A stretch of DNA of 64,000 bases from Bradyrhizobium sp. CCGB12 (lineage in GTDB: Bacteria > Pseudomonadota > Alphaproteobacteria > Rhizobiales > Xanthobacteraceae). Positions within the stretch are counted from its first letter, which is position 1. Each line of letters opens with the position of its first letter. Below, piece after piece: positions 1 through 8,826 of this stretch. The notes below the pieces were generated by a model, which did not search any database, was not told where the DNA came from, and saw only the letters and a list, made by a program, of their open reading frames with translations. Made by a program: the position numbers and the translations under genes. The DNA is taken from NCBI RefSeq assembly GCF_024199845.1, contig NZ_JANADO010000002.1, forward strand, positions 310,001 through 374,000. The letters run 5' to 3'.

Positions 1-1
1 C

Positions 2-724
2 ATCATCACGGGCGGCGACAGCGGCATCGGCCGCGCCGTCGCGATCGCCTACGCCCGCGAGGGCGCGGACCTCGTCATCGCCTATCTGAACGAGGATGAT
101 GACGCGGCTGAGGTCAAGGCGCTGGTGGAGCGGGAAGGGCGCAAGGCTGTCCTGATTCCCGGCGACATCAGCAATCCCGATCATTGCCGATCCATCGTAC
201 GTCGCGCGGTCGAGGAACTCGGCGGGATCGACATCCTCGTCAACAACGCGGCCCATCAGGCCACGTTCAAGGACATCAAGGATATCAGCGACGAGGAATG
301 GCAACGAACGTTCGAAGTGAACATCCACGCCATGTTCTATTTGGCCAAGGCCGCTGTCCCACACATGCGGCCGGGCGGGGCGATCGTGAATACGGCCTCC
401 GTGAACTCGGACATGCCGAACCCGAGCCTGCTCGCCTATGCCACGACCAAGGGCGCCATCCAGAACTTCACTGGCGGGCTCGCTCAGATGCTGGCCGGGA
501 AGGGCGTCCGGGTCAACGCGGTCGCGCCGGGACCGATCTGGACACCGCTCATTCCCTCGACCATGCCGGAGGACTCCGTCAAGAATTTCGGCAAGCAGGT
601 GCCGATGCAGCGCGCTGGGCAGCCGGCCGAGCTCGCTACAGCCTACGTGATGCTGGCCGACCCGCTATCGAGCTACACTTCGGGAGCCACCTTGGCAGTC
701 ACGGGCGGCAAGCCGTTCATCTGA
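2..724 (+). CDS. SDR family NAD(P)-dependent oxidoreductase, 5' end cut by window edge
   Basis: This is a classical short-chain dehydrogenase lacking only its first residues, which lie before the window. The reading frame is already open at base 2 and starts inside the cofactor-binding turn (TGGDSGIGRA). The NNAA motif follows, then the catalytic Ser region (NTASVNSD) and YATTK, which supplies the Tyr and Lys of the active site. It continues through VNAVAPGPIWTPL to the usual C-terminal TGG. It resembles the YghA-like oxidoreductases often found among stress genes in rhizobia. The substrate cannot be told from sequence. The neighbouring ferritin-like gene is convergent. Confidence 0.93.
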   Translation: MITGGDSGIGRAVAIAYAREGADLVIAYLNEDDDAAEVKALVEREGRKAVLIPGDISNPDHCRSIVRRAVEELGGIDILVNNAAHQATFKDIKDISDEEWQRTFEVNIHAMFYLAKAAVPHMRPGGAIVNTASVNSDMPNPSLLAYATTKGAIQNFTGGLAQMLAGKGVRVNAVAPGPIWTPLIPSTMPEDSVKNFGKQVPMQRAGQPAELATAYVMLADPLSSYTSGATLAVTGGKPFI

Positions 725-1223
725 TCGAATGCGCGCGGGAGGGGCGGTCAACGCTTCGCAAGATGCCGTCGGAAGTTTTGCGACGAATACCTCGTCCGCT
801 TCGCAGTAGGTGGCGCAGCGACGGTCTTCGCGTGCCCTCATCAGCAGCCGGTACGTGCCTCGCTAGGCGGCCTCTTCCTTGCGCTTCGCCCATCTTTTGC
901 GCCAGCGCCACCCGGATCGAGAAGCATGAGATCAGGGGCAAGCGCGGTGGGACTTCGCGGCAAACGTCGCGATCCGCGGCGGCGCTCGACTCCGTGGGCG
1001 CCGCGCATGGGTCGGGCACCATGTTCGCGTTCGCAGTTGTGTCTGGCTTCTGGTTGAACGAACGGCCGCCGGAGCTTTCGTTGGCGCCCCGCTTTCCTGG
1101 CTGGGCATCGGTCGCGGCCTGGTTCGCGCGACGCAAGATGAAGTCGAGCCGGTAGCCGGCTGCCCGCGAGAAGGGCCCGCCCTCGATGCCGCGAAGCCGG
1201 CCCTTTTGACGATTGGAAAGCCG
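725..1223. other. Region without a recognised gene
   Basis: Open frames exist on both strands but none has a recognisable family, a ribosome-binding site or an intact start. The minus-strand frames are mostly shadows or decayed sequence. Confidence 0.5.
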
Positions 1224-1739
1224 TCAGGCCGCGTTGGTGGCTTTCGCGTTGACGCCCTTGCGCAGCGCCACCGTGTTGAGCTTGGTGTTCGCCGCCTTTT
1301 CCTCGTTCAGATTGGTGGTGAGGAAGCGCACGATCTCGTCGTGGCCGAGCTCTTCTGCCCAGGCGATCAGCGTGCCGTAGCGGCACATCTCGTAGTGCTC
1401 GACGGCCTGCGCGTTCGCCACGATGGCGGCGTCCAGAACGGCCTTGTCCTCGATCTCGCCGGCCGTCTCGTCGGCTTCCTTGATGATGCCGTCGATGGCG
1501 GGACACTTGGTGCCGCTGGGATCCTTGCCGAGCTTGGCAAACGCCTTCTCTAGGCGCTCGACCTGCTTGTTGGTTTCTTCGAGATGGTTCTTTAGGCCGG
1601 TGACGAGGTCACGATTGGTGGCCTTCCCAATCATCTTCGGCAGCGCTTTGAGGATCTGCTGCTCGGCGTAGTAGATGTCCTGCAAACCGTGGATCAGCAG
1701 ATCGTCCATGGATTTGATGTCCTTGGTGAAGATACCCAT
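1224..1739 (-). CDS. DUF892 ferritin-like protein (YciE/YciF family)
   Basis: This 171-residue all-helical protein begins MGIFTKDIKSMDDLL and continues with the YYAEQQILKALPKM helix typical of DUF892, a ferritin-like four-helix fold seen in E. coli YciF and stress-induced rhizobial proteins. Glu and His residues of the putative di-metal site are spread through the helices (for example HLEET, VEHYEM). The ATG at 1739 was chosen over longer frames because AAAGGAG lies just upstream and the family starts here. A GGAAC-N17-GTT promoter stands about 30 bases upstream, so induction by the general stress response is likely. The exact function of the family is not settled. Confidence 0.93.
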   Translation of the reverse strand: MGIFTKDIKSMDDLLIHGLQDIYYAEQQILKALPKMIGKATNRDLVTGLKNHLEETNKQVERLEKAFAKLGKDPSGTKCPAIDGIIKEADETAGEIEDKAVLDAAIVANAQAVEHYEMCRYGTLIAWAEELGHDEIVRFLTTNLNEEKAANTKLNTVALRKGVNAKATNAA

Positions 1740-1771
1740 AATCGAACTCTCCTTTGCAATGATGGCAATGG

Positions 1772-1796
1772 AACGCGGACAACATCTCGCGGTTCC
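1772..1796 (-). promoter_or_regulatory. EcfG-type general stress promoter for the DUF892 gene
   Basis: On the minus strand GGAAC (1792-1796) is followed after exactly 17 bases by GTT (1772-1774). This matches the alphaproteobacterial EcfG consensus and lies just upstream of the DUF892 start. Confidence 0.7.
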
Positions 1797-2292
1797 CGCC
1801 TGCGACAACGGGAGAGTCCGACCTTCGGCGTCCTGCTGGGAGCAGCCTTGGAGAGGGTGCGTTTGGTGAACGCGCTCATGGACGCACGCGCGCGCCGTAA
1901 CGGATGCCAAAAGCGTCGGCAACCGGGACGCGGAGCTTGAAGCCTATCGGCGGGTGGAAAGGCAGCGTTTATGCCACGGCCGCGGTAACAACTGGATCAA
2001 GAAGACCGGTGCGCAGCACGAATGCACGCCCCCGACTATCGCCGGTTTCGCGCTAAGCACCACCATCGCTGGTGAACTCAAGTCAATGGTCCACGTCGCC
2101 CAATAGCGGCCTTTTGCATTTCGTGATGATGGAACGCGATTATCCCAAGCTCGCCCGCGAACTCAAGCCCTGAACTCGTCCCGAGCAGAGCCATCCCGGC
2201 AGTGTCGCCCGCCGCAATTTATGGTCGTCAATCGCCGCTCTTCATCGCACCGGTCGCATTCCTCGTTGCCGGCAACAGTCCAGGCCGCGCGA
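1797..2292. other. Region without a recognised gene
   Basis: This stretch lies between two divergent stress genes, each with its own EcfG-like promoter. I see short open frames but no supported coding sequence. Confidence 0.5.
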
Positions 2293-2317
2293 GGAACGAT
2301 TCAACAAAGTGTGAGTT
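2293..2317 (+). promoter_or_regulatory. EcfG-type promoter for the DUF3618 operon
   Basis: GGAAC (2293-2297), a 17-base spacer and GTT (2315-2317) stand 39 bases before the DUF3618 start. The spacing equals that of five other sites in the window. Confidence 0.7.
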
Positions 2318-2356
2318 CGTCCTCAAATCTAAGAAACAAAGCAAAAGGATAATGTG

Positions 2357-3304
2357 ATGACACGATCGGTGGAGGAACTGAGACGTGAGTCCGAGCGCAG
2401 CCGCGCGGAGCTGGCGGCTACCGCAGGACGATTGAAGGAGACGATATTGGATACCGCCGATGACATTCGTCACAAAGTCTCGCCGCAGCACATCAAATCC
2501 GAAGTTGGGGACTACGTCAGCCAAAAGACCCAGAGCTGGGTCGAGGGGCTGAAGCAACAGATCATGGACAATCCGATGCGCGCCGTGGCCGCCGGGGCCG
2601 CAGTGGGCGTTCCGTTGCTGCGTTTGATGCGGGGTTCGCCGTTGCCACTTCTCATGCTCGGTGCGGGCCTGGCCCTGACGTCGAAGACAGTGCGGGATCG
2701 CGCGGCTGAAGCCACCGGTCCGGTCATGGACAAAGCGGGGCGCATGCTTGAGGAGCTGACAGAGAGCGCCCGGGCGATGCAGGGAGATGCCAAGGAGACG
2801 CTATCCTCCTCTCAAAGCCGAGCGGGCGGGATGGCTGGTGACGCTCAGGATAAGGCCGCTGGTCTCGCCGCTGATCTACGCGCGAGTGCGGCGCGGGCTG
2901 CCAGTGTCGCAGGTGAAAAGCTCAAGAGCGGCATTGATGCAACCAAGGATGCCGCTGCGAGCGTGCCTGACCAGGCCCGTCAGACCATTGGCGACAATGC
3001 CGCGCTAATAGGTGGCTTGGGCATCGCGATTGGCGCCATCATTGCTGCGGCTCTTCCCGAGACGAAGGCTGAGTCCAAGGTGATGGGGCGGGCAAGCGAC
3101 GGAATGAAGCAGGCTGCGGCCGCCGCGACGCAAACCGGATTCGAGGCGACCACATCGGCAGCCGATGCTGCGGCGCAAAGGGTCGCCGAGGCCAATCTTG
3201 GCAGCCACGCCAGTCGGATGACCCAGAACATGGCTGAAACATTGAAAGAGGTTGCTGACGATGTGGTCAAAGCTGCCTTCAGCCCCTCTCAAACCAACAC
3301 TTGA
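2357..3304 (+). CDS. DUF3618 domain membrane-associated protein
   Basis: The first ~45 residues (RSVEELRRESERSRAEL and onward) form the amphipathic helix of DUF3618. Two short hydrophobic stretches near residues 80-115 follow, then a long Ala/Lys/Asp-rich helical region and a further hydrophobic stretch (ALIGGLGIAIGAIIAAALP) around 215-235. ATG 2357 is preferred to GTG 2354 because AAAAGGA gives better spacing. It heads a four-gene operon with two ATGA overlaps downstream. The make-up recalls the ElaB/YqjD group that tethers ribosomes to the membrane under stress, but that role is inference. Confidence 0.88.
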   Translation: MTRSVEELRRESERSRAELAATAGRLKETILDTADDIRHKVSPQHIKSEVGDYVSQKTQSWVEGLKQQIMDNPMRAVAAGAAVGVPLLRLMRGSPLPLLMLGAGLALTSKTVRDRAAEATGPVMDKAGRMLEELTESARAMQGDAKETLSSSQSRAGGMAGDAQDKAAGLAADLRASAARAASVAGEKLKSGIDATKDAAASVPDQARQTIGDNAALIGGLGIAIGAIIAAALPETKAESKVMGRASDGMKQAAAAATQTGFEATTSAADAAAQRVAEANLGSHASRMTQNMAETLKEVADDVVKAAFSPSQTNT

Positions 3305-3316
3305 AGGAAATTTATC

Positions 3317-3994
3317 ATGAGCGATCTGGACCCGCACAACGTTACCCGATCCGGAAGCAAGCAGGAAAAGGGCACCGCGAAGGATATGAAGGAACAGATT
3401 GGTGATGCCGGCGCGGAGATGAAGCAGCGCGCTGGCGATGCTTTCCAGGCATCGGCCGATCTCACGCGAGAAAAGTTCAGTGAGGCCGCGGATGCAGCTA
3501 AGGGGGTCGCGGAAGGAGCCGTGGACCAGATCCAGAGCCAGGCCCGCGAACAGCAGCAGTCCGGCGCCGATTTCATCGCGCGCCTGTCAGACAACATCCG
3601 CGAAGCCGGCAGAGCCTTTGAGACCGACGTACCGTTCGCCGCACGTGGCATCGATTCCGCCGCCGACTATGTCGAGAACGCCGCGCAGAAGATCCGGGAG
3701 GGGAGCTTCCGAGATCTCGTAGAAGGCGCAACCGATTTCGCCAAACATCAGCCGGCGGCTTTCCTCGGCATATCGGTGCTGGCAGGTTTCGCGGCCGTCC
3801 GCTTCCTGAAGGCATCGAGCGGACAGTCGTCATCCCAACGGCGCGAGACGACGGACCGACCCTCGCCGGGAAGCGGTCAAAAGCCGGGCGGAACCTCGTT
3901 TTCGCCGGGACAACAAAGCTGGGATCAGGAGTCCGTGCGGTCCGGTCCTAATCCGCAGCAAACCTCATCCACACAGAGCAGCACAGTACCATGA
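3317..3994 (+). CDS. YtxH/LEA-like 'nutrient deprivation-induced' type protein
   Basis: This 225-residue protein has a long hydrophilic Ala/Glu/Lys/Gln helix with LEA-like heptads (AAKGVAEGAVDQ). One membrane segment (PAAFLGISVLAGFAAVRFL, near 150-170) and a disordered Ser/Gly/Gln tail follow. Proteins of this build next to DUF3618 genes in rhizobia are annotated as nutrient deprivation-induced. AAGGAAA precedes the ATG. The stop overlaps the next start as ATGA, so translation of the two is probably coupled. No enzymatic motif is visible; protection or organisation of the envelope is the likely role. Confidence 0.82.
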   Translation: MSDLDPHNVTRSGSKQEKGTAKDMKEQIGDAGAEMKQRAGDAFQASADLTREKFSEAADAAKGVAEGAVDQIQSQAREQQQSGADFIARLSDNIREAGRAFETDVPFAARGIDSAADYVENAAQKIREGSFRDLVEGATDFAKHQPAAFLGISVLAGFAAVRFLKASSGQSSSQRRETTDRPSPGSGQKPGGTSFSPGQQSWDQESVRSGPNPQQTSSTQSSTVP

Positions 3995-4407
3995 GCATCG
4001 AACGCGATATCAAGACGAGTCAGAACGAGTTCAAAGCGATCTCGACGCTGGTCGGCGATGCTCTGTCGCAGTTCGCCAAGCTCTTCCAGAACGAGATTGA
4101 TCTGGCAAAGGCAGAGGTTAGCGAGAAGCTTCAGAAGATCGCCGGCGCGCTGGGCCTGATCGTAGGTGGCGCCGTTCTGGTGATCCCAGCGATTGTCATG
4201 GCCCTGTTTGCCCTTTCCGCCGCATTTATCTCTGCGGGATGGTCGCAGCCGGTCTCGTATTTGACCTCGGCAGTCATCGCGGCGGCCATTGCCGCCGTGC
4301 TGGTTGCCATCGGCATCAACCGGCTTGAAGCGCGTCATCTGGCCCCGCGGGAAACGATCGGCCAGCTCGAAAAGGATAAGGACACCGTGAAGGGAATGGT
4401 GCGATGA
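3991..4407 (+). CDS. Phage holin family protein (Holin-X/DUF1469, YqjE-like)
   Basis: This 138-residue protein has an N-terminal amphipathic helix (LFQNEIDLAKAEVSEKLQK) followed by two membrane spans (near 45-70 and 80-105). That layout is the signature of the DUF1469/Holin-X family, which includes E. coli YqjE. Despite the family name nothing here is phage-derived. It overlaps both neighbours by ATGA, showing tight co-expression with the DUF3618 and YtxH-like genes. In enterobacteria the equivalent cluster is yqjD-yqjE-yqjK, an analogy that supports an inner-membrane stress role. Confidence 0.88.
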   Translation: MSIERDIKTSQNEFKAISTLVGDALSQFAKLFQNEIDLAKAEVSEKLQKIAGALGLIVGGAVLVIPAIVMALFALSAAFISAGWSQPVSYLTSAVIAAAIAAVLVAIGINRLEARHLAPRETIGQLEKDKDTVKGMVR

Positions 4408-5138
4408 GCAGCATAAAAACCAGCTTTATGGATAATTTGATGACGGCCGCCCGGGAAAACCCGCTTGCCGCCGCGCTGATCGGAGGCGGAGCGTTCTGGC
4501 TGTTAGCCGGTGACCAGAAGCTGAAAACTACGGCACGTTCGGCTGCGGAGGCCGTCGCACCTGTCGCGGACGTTGGGACGAGTGGTCTCAGGTCGGCGGC
4601 ATCCGCCGTCAAGCGGACCGTGGCGCCTCCGACCGCCCCTGAAATGGACGACGACAGTTCGCTTGGCGTCGGAGAAACTTTTCGAGGCGCGACCGGTGCA
4701 GCTGCCGATGCGGCCTCGGCAGCTGCCGACAGCGTCCGAGACCGCTTCGACGAGGGTGTCGCCTTCGCGCGGGAGACATTCAGTGCGGTCGGCAACTCGT
4801 TTCCGGACAAGGAAGCCATAAACAGCGCGAAATCGTCACTCGCCGTGATGCTTGAACGGCAACCTCTCGTGCTTGGGGTAGTGGGCATCGCGATCGGTGC
4901 GGCCGTTGCAGGCGCGTTTCGCGCCTCCGAGATCGAGAACAAATATATCGGCGAGGTCAGCGACGATGTGAAGGCCGACCTCGATCGGCGTGCCGGTGCG
5001 GTCTCGCAGGCCCTGCGTGAGGCTTCGGATACCGTCGTGGCAGAGATCAGCGACACCAGCGCGGAAGTTGTGGACCGGGTCAAGCAAGCCGGCAAGGACG
5101 CCGCGGGAGCTGCCCGTGCCGGGGTGAAGTCTCTTTGA
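4404..5138 (+). CDS. Helical membrane protein, last gene of the DUF3618 operon
   Basis: This 244-residue Ala-rich protein has two hydrophobic stretches (PLAAALIGGGAFWLLAGDQ near 17-36, and LVLGVVGIAIGAAVAGAF near 152-170). Amphipathic helices between and after them are similar in style to DUF883/DUF3618 proteins. Its ATG overlaps the preceding stop (ATGA). I do not recognise a named family. It probably acts with the three proteins before it at the inner membrane. Confidence 0.8.
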   Translation: MSSIKTSFMDNLMTAARENPLAAALIGGGAFWLLAGDQKLKTTARSAAEAVAPVADVGTSGLRSAASAVKRTVAPPTAPEMDDDSSLGVGETFRGATGAAADAASAAADSVRDRFDEGVAFARETFSAVGNSFPDKEAINSAKSSLAVMLERQPLVLGVVGIAIGAAVAGAFRASEIENKYIGEVSDDVKADLDRRAGAVSQALREASDTVVAEISDTSAEVVDRVKQAGKDAAGAARAGVKSL

Positions 5139-5153
5139 TTAGACGAAAGAGGC

Positions 5154-5173
5154 GGGGAGCGCACCGCGCCCCC
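5154..5173. terminator. GC-rich hairpin between convergent operons
   Basis: GGGGAGCGC and GCGCCCCC can pair around a three-base loop just after the stop of the 4404-5138 gene. There is no T tract, so termination is only probable. Confidence 0.35.
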
Positions 5174-5231
5174 GTAGCTTAAGCTTGATCAAGCAGGATC
5201 GCTTCGCACGCAGGTCGCTGCGGAAGCTTCC

Positions 5232-5495
5232 TCAAATCGCGCGCCTTTGTCGACCTGCGAAGAGGCCGTACACAAGGAGCACGATGATGGCGCCGACCAC
5301 GGCTCCGATCAGCCCGGCAGCCTCTCCCGGATGGTACCAGCCGAGGGCTTGGCCGAGGTAGGTGGCAAGGAAGGCGCCAACGATGCCTAGGATGGTCGTA
5401 AGGATAAACCCGGAGGGTTCGTTGTCACCTGGCATGATGAATTTTGCGATCACCCCCGCGATGAAGCCGATAATGATCGTCCAGATAATGCTCAT
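5232..5495 (-). CDS. GlsB/YeaQ/YmgE family stress membrane protein
   Basis: This 87-residue protein is made of three membrane spans with the family's glycine pattern (IIGFIAGVIAKFIMPGD, then ILGIVGAFLATYLGQ, then GLIGAVVGAIIVLLVYGL). Such proteins are induced by general stress in many bacteria; their molecular role is unknown. A strong AGGAGGAG precedes the start. It lies 39 bases after the yidB-like gene on the same strand, so the two probably form one operon driven by the EcfG-like promoter at 6023-6047. Confidence 0.95.
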   Translation of the reverse strand: MSIIWTIIIGFIAGVIAKFIMPGDNEPSGFILTTILGIVGAFLATYLGQALGWYHPGEAAGLIGAVVGAIIVLLVYGLFAGRQRRAI

Positions 5496-5534
5496 GTTCC
5501 GCTCCTCCTGATAAACAACGGGAAAGTTCGAGGG

Positions 5535-5990
5535 CTATGAGGTCGGGACACGCCCCTCAGGTGTGTACTTGTCGATTGCCTGGGGGAGCTCGCGTGACAA
5601 CCTTGCAAGAATCTCCTCCTGAGAAAGCCGGGTTTCCTTCTCAAGTTTGTCCAACGTGTCGGGGCCGATTGCTTCCCGCAGTTGCGAGGGCGAGATATCC
5701 TTGTTGGGGCCCGAGCTGACCCAAGAGCGAGCCGCGTCCCCGTAGCCGTCCTGACTGAATTTCTCCAGTAGCTCGCCGATTCCTCCCTGAAGCAGTCCTC
5801 CGACACCTGCCCCGCTCAGCAAGCCCAACAGATTGCTAAGGAGGCCTCCCAGCGGCTGTTGGGCATTGGCTGGCTCGAGAGATCCTGCGCCGGGACCTCT
5901 GAGCAACTCTGCGAGCTTGTCCCGATTCTGATACCCGGCGATTGCGAGCAGTCCGAGAAGTGCAGTCATGGACGGCATTCCGCGGCTCAT
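5535..5990 (-). CDS. YidB family protein (DUF937)
   Basis: This 151-residue protein shows the DUF937/YidB layout. An N-terminal helix (LLGLLAIAGYQNRDKL) is followed by a Gly/Leu-rich middle (GLLSNLLGLLSGAGVGGLL). The conserved C-terminal module follows, with WVSSGPNKDISPSQL then IGPDTLDKL and LSRELPQAIDKYTPEGR. Function is unknown; it is common in stress-inducible loci. A GGAAC-N17-GTT promoter lies 33 bases upstream, and glsB-like follows downstream. Confidence 0.92.
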   Translation of the reverse strand: MSRGMPSMTALLGLLAIAGYQNRDKLAELLRGPGAGSLEPANAQQPLGGLLSNLLGLLSGAGVGGLLQGGIGELLEKFSQDGYGDAARSWVSSGPNKDISPSQLREAIGPDTLDKLEKETRLSQEEILARLSRELPQAIDKYTPEGRVPTS

Positions 5991-6022
5991 GTTTAAAACT
6001 CCGTGAAAGGTTAGACAGTTCG

Positions 6023-6047
6023 AACTCGGTCAGTCTGGTTCTGTTCC
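6023..6047 (-). promoter_or_regulatory. EcfG-type promoter for yidB-glsB pair
   Basis: On the minus strand GGAAC (6043-6047), a 17-base spacer and GTT (6023-6025) lie immediately upstream of the YidB start at 5990. Confidence 0.7.
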
Positions 6048-6148
6048 TAGCCGCGCATTCTCAGCTTGCCGCTTCCGGGGCAGACCAGATGAGAGAGGGC
6101 GTGACGAGCGGTCGATCGCGCGGAAGGTGCGTATAGTTGGGCGGGCGA

Positions 6149-6340
6149 TCAGAAGATGAGCATCACGGCTGCGAACGCCGGAAATCCGAAGGCGAACCAC
6201 CACCGGAGCAGACATTAATATTCGGCACGCAGCTTGACGTCGGTATCGATCGCGCGAACGGCAAGGTCGCGCATTCGCATTTGCATCCACACCACCGGCA
6301 GCCAGAAGGCGCCGGTCACCACTTGTGTCGTGAGAGCGAT
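6149..6340 (-). pseudogene. DUF2269 membrane protein, C-terminal remnant with internal stop
   Basis: The minus strand encodes GAFWLPVVWMQMRMRDLA, the hallmark of the third helix of DUF2269 proteins. After a TAA codon it continues in the same frame with RWWFAFGFPAFAAVMLIF, the final helix. The N-terminal half is missing. Start truncation plus an internal stop make this a decayed gene. Confidence 0.6.
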
Positions 6341-6440
6341 CTGAGATGACGGGCGGAGCCGCTTCTCAGGTCGACCCGGGACAGGAACCGCACGTGCGCA
6401 GAAGAATTTTATTGGCATCTTCCCTGGCTGGGGAAATACC

Positions 6441-6618
6441 ATGCGATACGTTGCGTATGCAGTCGATCTATCCGGCGTCGCTCGCGCGGTTTATGAAATC
6501 GACAGTCCGACCGACGATGAAGCGAAACAGCGAGCAGAAAATGCAAGCTCATCCTGCCGTAGAGGTATGGGCCGGTCCCCGCAGGGTTGTCCGGTTGGTG
6601 CGTGAGAGCTCGGCCTGA
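6441..6618 (+). pseudogene. Small rhizobial-type protein split by a one-base frameshift
   Basis: ATG 6441 opens MRYVAYAVDLSGVARAVYEI and continues to DDEAKQRAE. The C-terminus typical of these ~60-residue proteins (HPAVEVWAGPRRVVRL) is in the next frame and ends at 6618. The shift falls at the run AAAA near 6537-6541, where one missing A explains it. It may be a real lesion or a sequencing error. I have no functional name for the family. Confidence 0.5.
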
Positions 6619-7322
6619 AAATATTTTCGCAATCGCCAACCACCCATCCCGATCCTTTGAGACAGTGGAAGGTGAGCAGGAATGCCGTTTAGTTCAGAAC
6701 ACCGGCAAGTACGCGCTTTGACAGCCGAGGCTTCCTCAGATAGGAACTGTCACCGCTAATTGTTAGCCACCCAGCCCTGCACCCTTCCTCTTGGCTTAGG
6801 GCCTTTTCGTTCTTGTGCAGGCGGCCCGGCTTCAAGCCTGCCGTCCCACGCGTCTAGCTTTTCCCAAGTGCAAGGTCCGCCTCCGTTCTCGTCGCCCAAG
6901 GCTGCGCTCAGGAACGTTCATGAAGGCGGGCGCTTGTGGAGCCATGACCAAATCCGTCATCAGCTCGTGGCAACCAACCTGGATGCTCGCTCGGATCGGC
7001 GCTGAAGTTGGTTTAGGCCCCGGGCAGTGCTATGAGCCGACTGAGCAGGGTGCGGCAGAATGATCTAACCAGCTACAAACCGGCGCATGGCGCTTTCACC
7101 GGAACGATTGAGCGAGCCAGCTTGCGGCAGCCAGCCGAAGGTGATGGGACCGTGCGATTCTTTATGAGTTGTTTATTCAGTTTCCTCTAACGTTGCTGAC
7201 GAGCCCACCCTTGACGAACACGTCCCCTGACGGCCCTCACCGGACGGCACATTAGCGAGCTGTTCGGCCGGAGTGGATCAGCCAGGAACTATGGCCTCTT
7301 TCACGCCATTGATCTTCTTTCA
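6619..7322. other. Region without a recognised gene
   Basis: Several short frames are open but none is supported by composition, start signal or known motif. I see no clear repeat or RNA structure. Confidence 0.45.
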
Positions 7323-7921
7323 TCGGGAGAAGGTCTTCTTCTTACGGCTGCGTTGTCCCTCGCTGTTACTCCTGTCCTCGCCCAAGGTGGCGGGGGCGGT
7401 GGTGGTGGTGCTGGTGGAGGCTCCGGTGGGGCGGCATCCAGCGGCGGAGGGTCCGGTTCATCCGCGAGTTCAGGCGCAGGTGCCGGGACCTCCAGCGGCA
7501 CGAGTGGTGGCCCCTCGGCACCATCCGGCATGGGCACTAACAACAGCACGACGACCGGCATCCACACGAACAACTCGCCGACCAATCCGAACGTTCAACC
7601 GCCGACGCCAAACGGGAATACAGCAAGCACCCCTGCGGCGCCGACCAGCTCGGGGACGGGCAACACCGCGACTGGTTCGACACAGAAGGGTACGCAAAAC
7701 GGAAGCGACAGGTCTGGCATCACTGCAACGAACGGCGCTAACAGCACCAACAACAATCGGCAGATGAGCCCCGCCGAACAAGCAAGAACTGGGGTTAAGA
7801 CGCTTCCTCAGGACCAAGCTCCCGGGCCGTTAGTGCTCCAGGCGTTGGCGTCGGTCACGCCGCGAACGGCTTGCCGATCGGCACTCCAGGCTCCGGGACC
7901 AGCAACGTCGATCAGAAGTAG
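7323..7921 (+). pseudogene. Gly/Ser/Asn/Thr-rich exported protein, broken at both ends
   Basis: The frame carries a signal peptide core (LLLTAALSLAVTPVLAQ), a poly-Gly/Ser stretch and a low-complexity Asn/Thr/Pro region. No start codon stands in frame before the signal peptide; TTG 7353 is inside it. After APG near 7829 the natural C-terminus (GVGVGHAANGLPIGTPG and on to DQK) sits in another frame and ends at 7921. It belongs to the same style of exported protein as those at 25988-26341 and 54523-54813. Role unknown. Confidence 0.5.
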
Positions 7922-8319
7922 CCTTGTGCAAATGAAAGCCCTCTTCCGCAGGCCTTTTTGGTAATCTGAAGGGAGCTAACTTCTTGCGCCCTGCGGCTCG
8001 GGAGAGCGGCTGCTTATTCGGCGTCCCGGTTGTGGCCCTGGCTAATGTCGACTATCGGCCCGGGAGGAGACATCTAGACTTAGCTGACCTGGCACGGTCC
8101 AGCGGACATACGCCAGTTGTCTCGCTTCGTTAAGTGCGCGTCCTATCCTCGCAGAGGAGCTCGCGAGCGCGGGGCGACCTCTGATCGTTCGAGACTTCAC
8201 TGACAACCGCTTTCGCATTGCGGCAGCGAATGGGAGGCAAGCTGATCAGTTCTTTTTTAGGAACCAATCCGGATTACTGGCATCGAACGACAGGATCCAA
8301 TCTTGTTCGTGAGGTCACC
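7922..8319. other. Region without a recognised gene
   Basis: I see no supported coding sequence or repeat here. The last ~50 bases hold the leader of the DUF2231 gene. Confidence 0.45.
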
Positions 8320-8826
8320 ATGTCGGCCAATCCCCGAAGCACTGCAAAAATCGGCAACCATCCTCTTCACCCGATGCTCATCCCATTTCCGGTCGCCTTC
8401 CTGGTCGGGGCGCTTGTTACTGATCTAGCGTTTTTGGGGACGGGCGACGGCTTCTGGGCGAGGGCATCGATGTGGTTGATTGGCGCGGCTATTGTGATGG
8501 CGTTGTTGGCGGCGCTTGCCGGTTTCGTCGATTTCTTCAGCGAGCCCCGCATTCGTGCCTTGTCGGATGCTTGGTATCACATGATCGGGAATCTGACAGC
8601 GGTCGTCGCTGCGGCGATCAACTTTGCGCTTCGCTACGGCCAAGGTGCCGAAGCCGCCATAAAGCCGTGGGGAGTGGCACTTTCCTTCGTTGTCGTAGGC
8701 ATCCTCTTGTTTACCGGCTGGAAGGGGTGGGAAATGGTTTATCGCCACAGAGTAGCCGTGCTGGACTCACCGGCGCAGGCGGCGTCGGATGCCCGACCGC
8801 CATCAGGAAGGCGACGTGCGGCTTGA
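8320..8826 (+). CDS. DUF2231 domain membrane protein
   Basis: This 168-residue protein starts with the family's motif (KIGNHPLHPMLIPFPVAFLV) and has four predicted membrane spans. A short charged loop with FFSEPRIRALSDAWYHM lies between spans two and three. DUF2231 proteins sit in the inner membrane; a redox or haem-linked role has been suggested but not shown. ATG 8320 is used because GAGGT lies at proper spacing and the family begins here; the longer upstream frame is unsupported. It stands alone on its strand. Confidence 0.92.
   Translation: MSANPRSTAKIGNHPLHPMLIPFPVAFLVGALVTDLAFLGTGDGFWARASMWLIGAAIVMALLAALAGFVDFFSEPRIRALSDAWYHMIGNLTAVVAAAINFALRYGQGAEAAIKPWGVALSFVVVGILLFTGWKGWEMVYRHRVAVLDSPAQAASDARPPSGRRRAA

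Noticed and set aside
184..1155. Long plus-strand open frame overlapping the SDR gene
   Set aside because: It is rich in Arg/Gly/His as expected for a shadow of a GC-rich gene, and the SDR frame carries all family motifs.
841..1506. Long minus-strand open frame overlapping the DUF892 gene
   Set aside because: Arg/Gly/His-rich shadow composition; the DUF892 frame is clearly the coding one.
3991..4407. Holin-family gene as evidence of a prophage
   Set aside because: The family is the YqjE/Holin-X type found in chromosomal stress operons, and no other phage gene is nearby.
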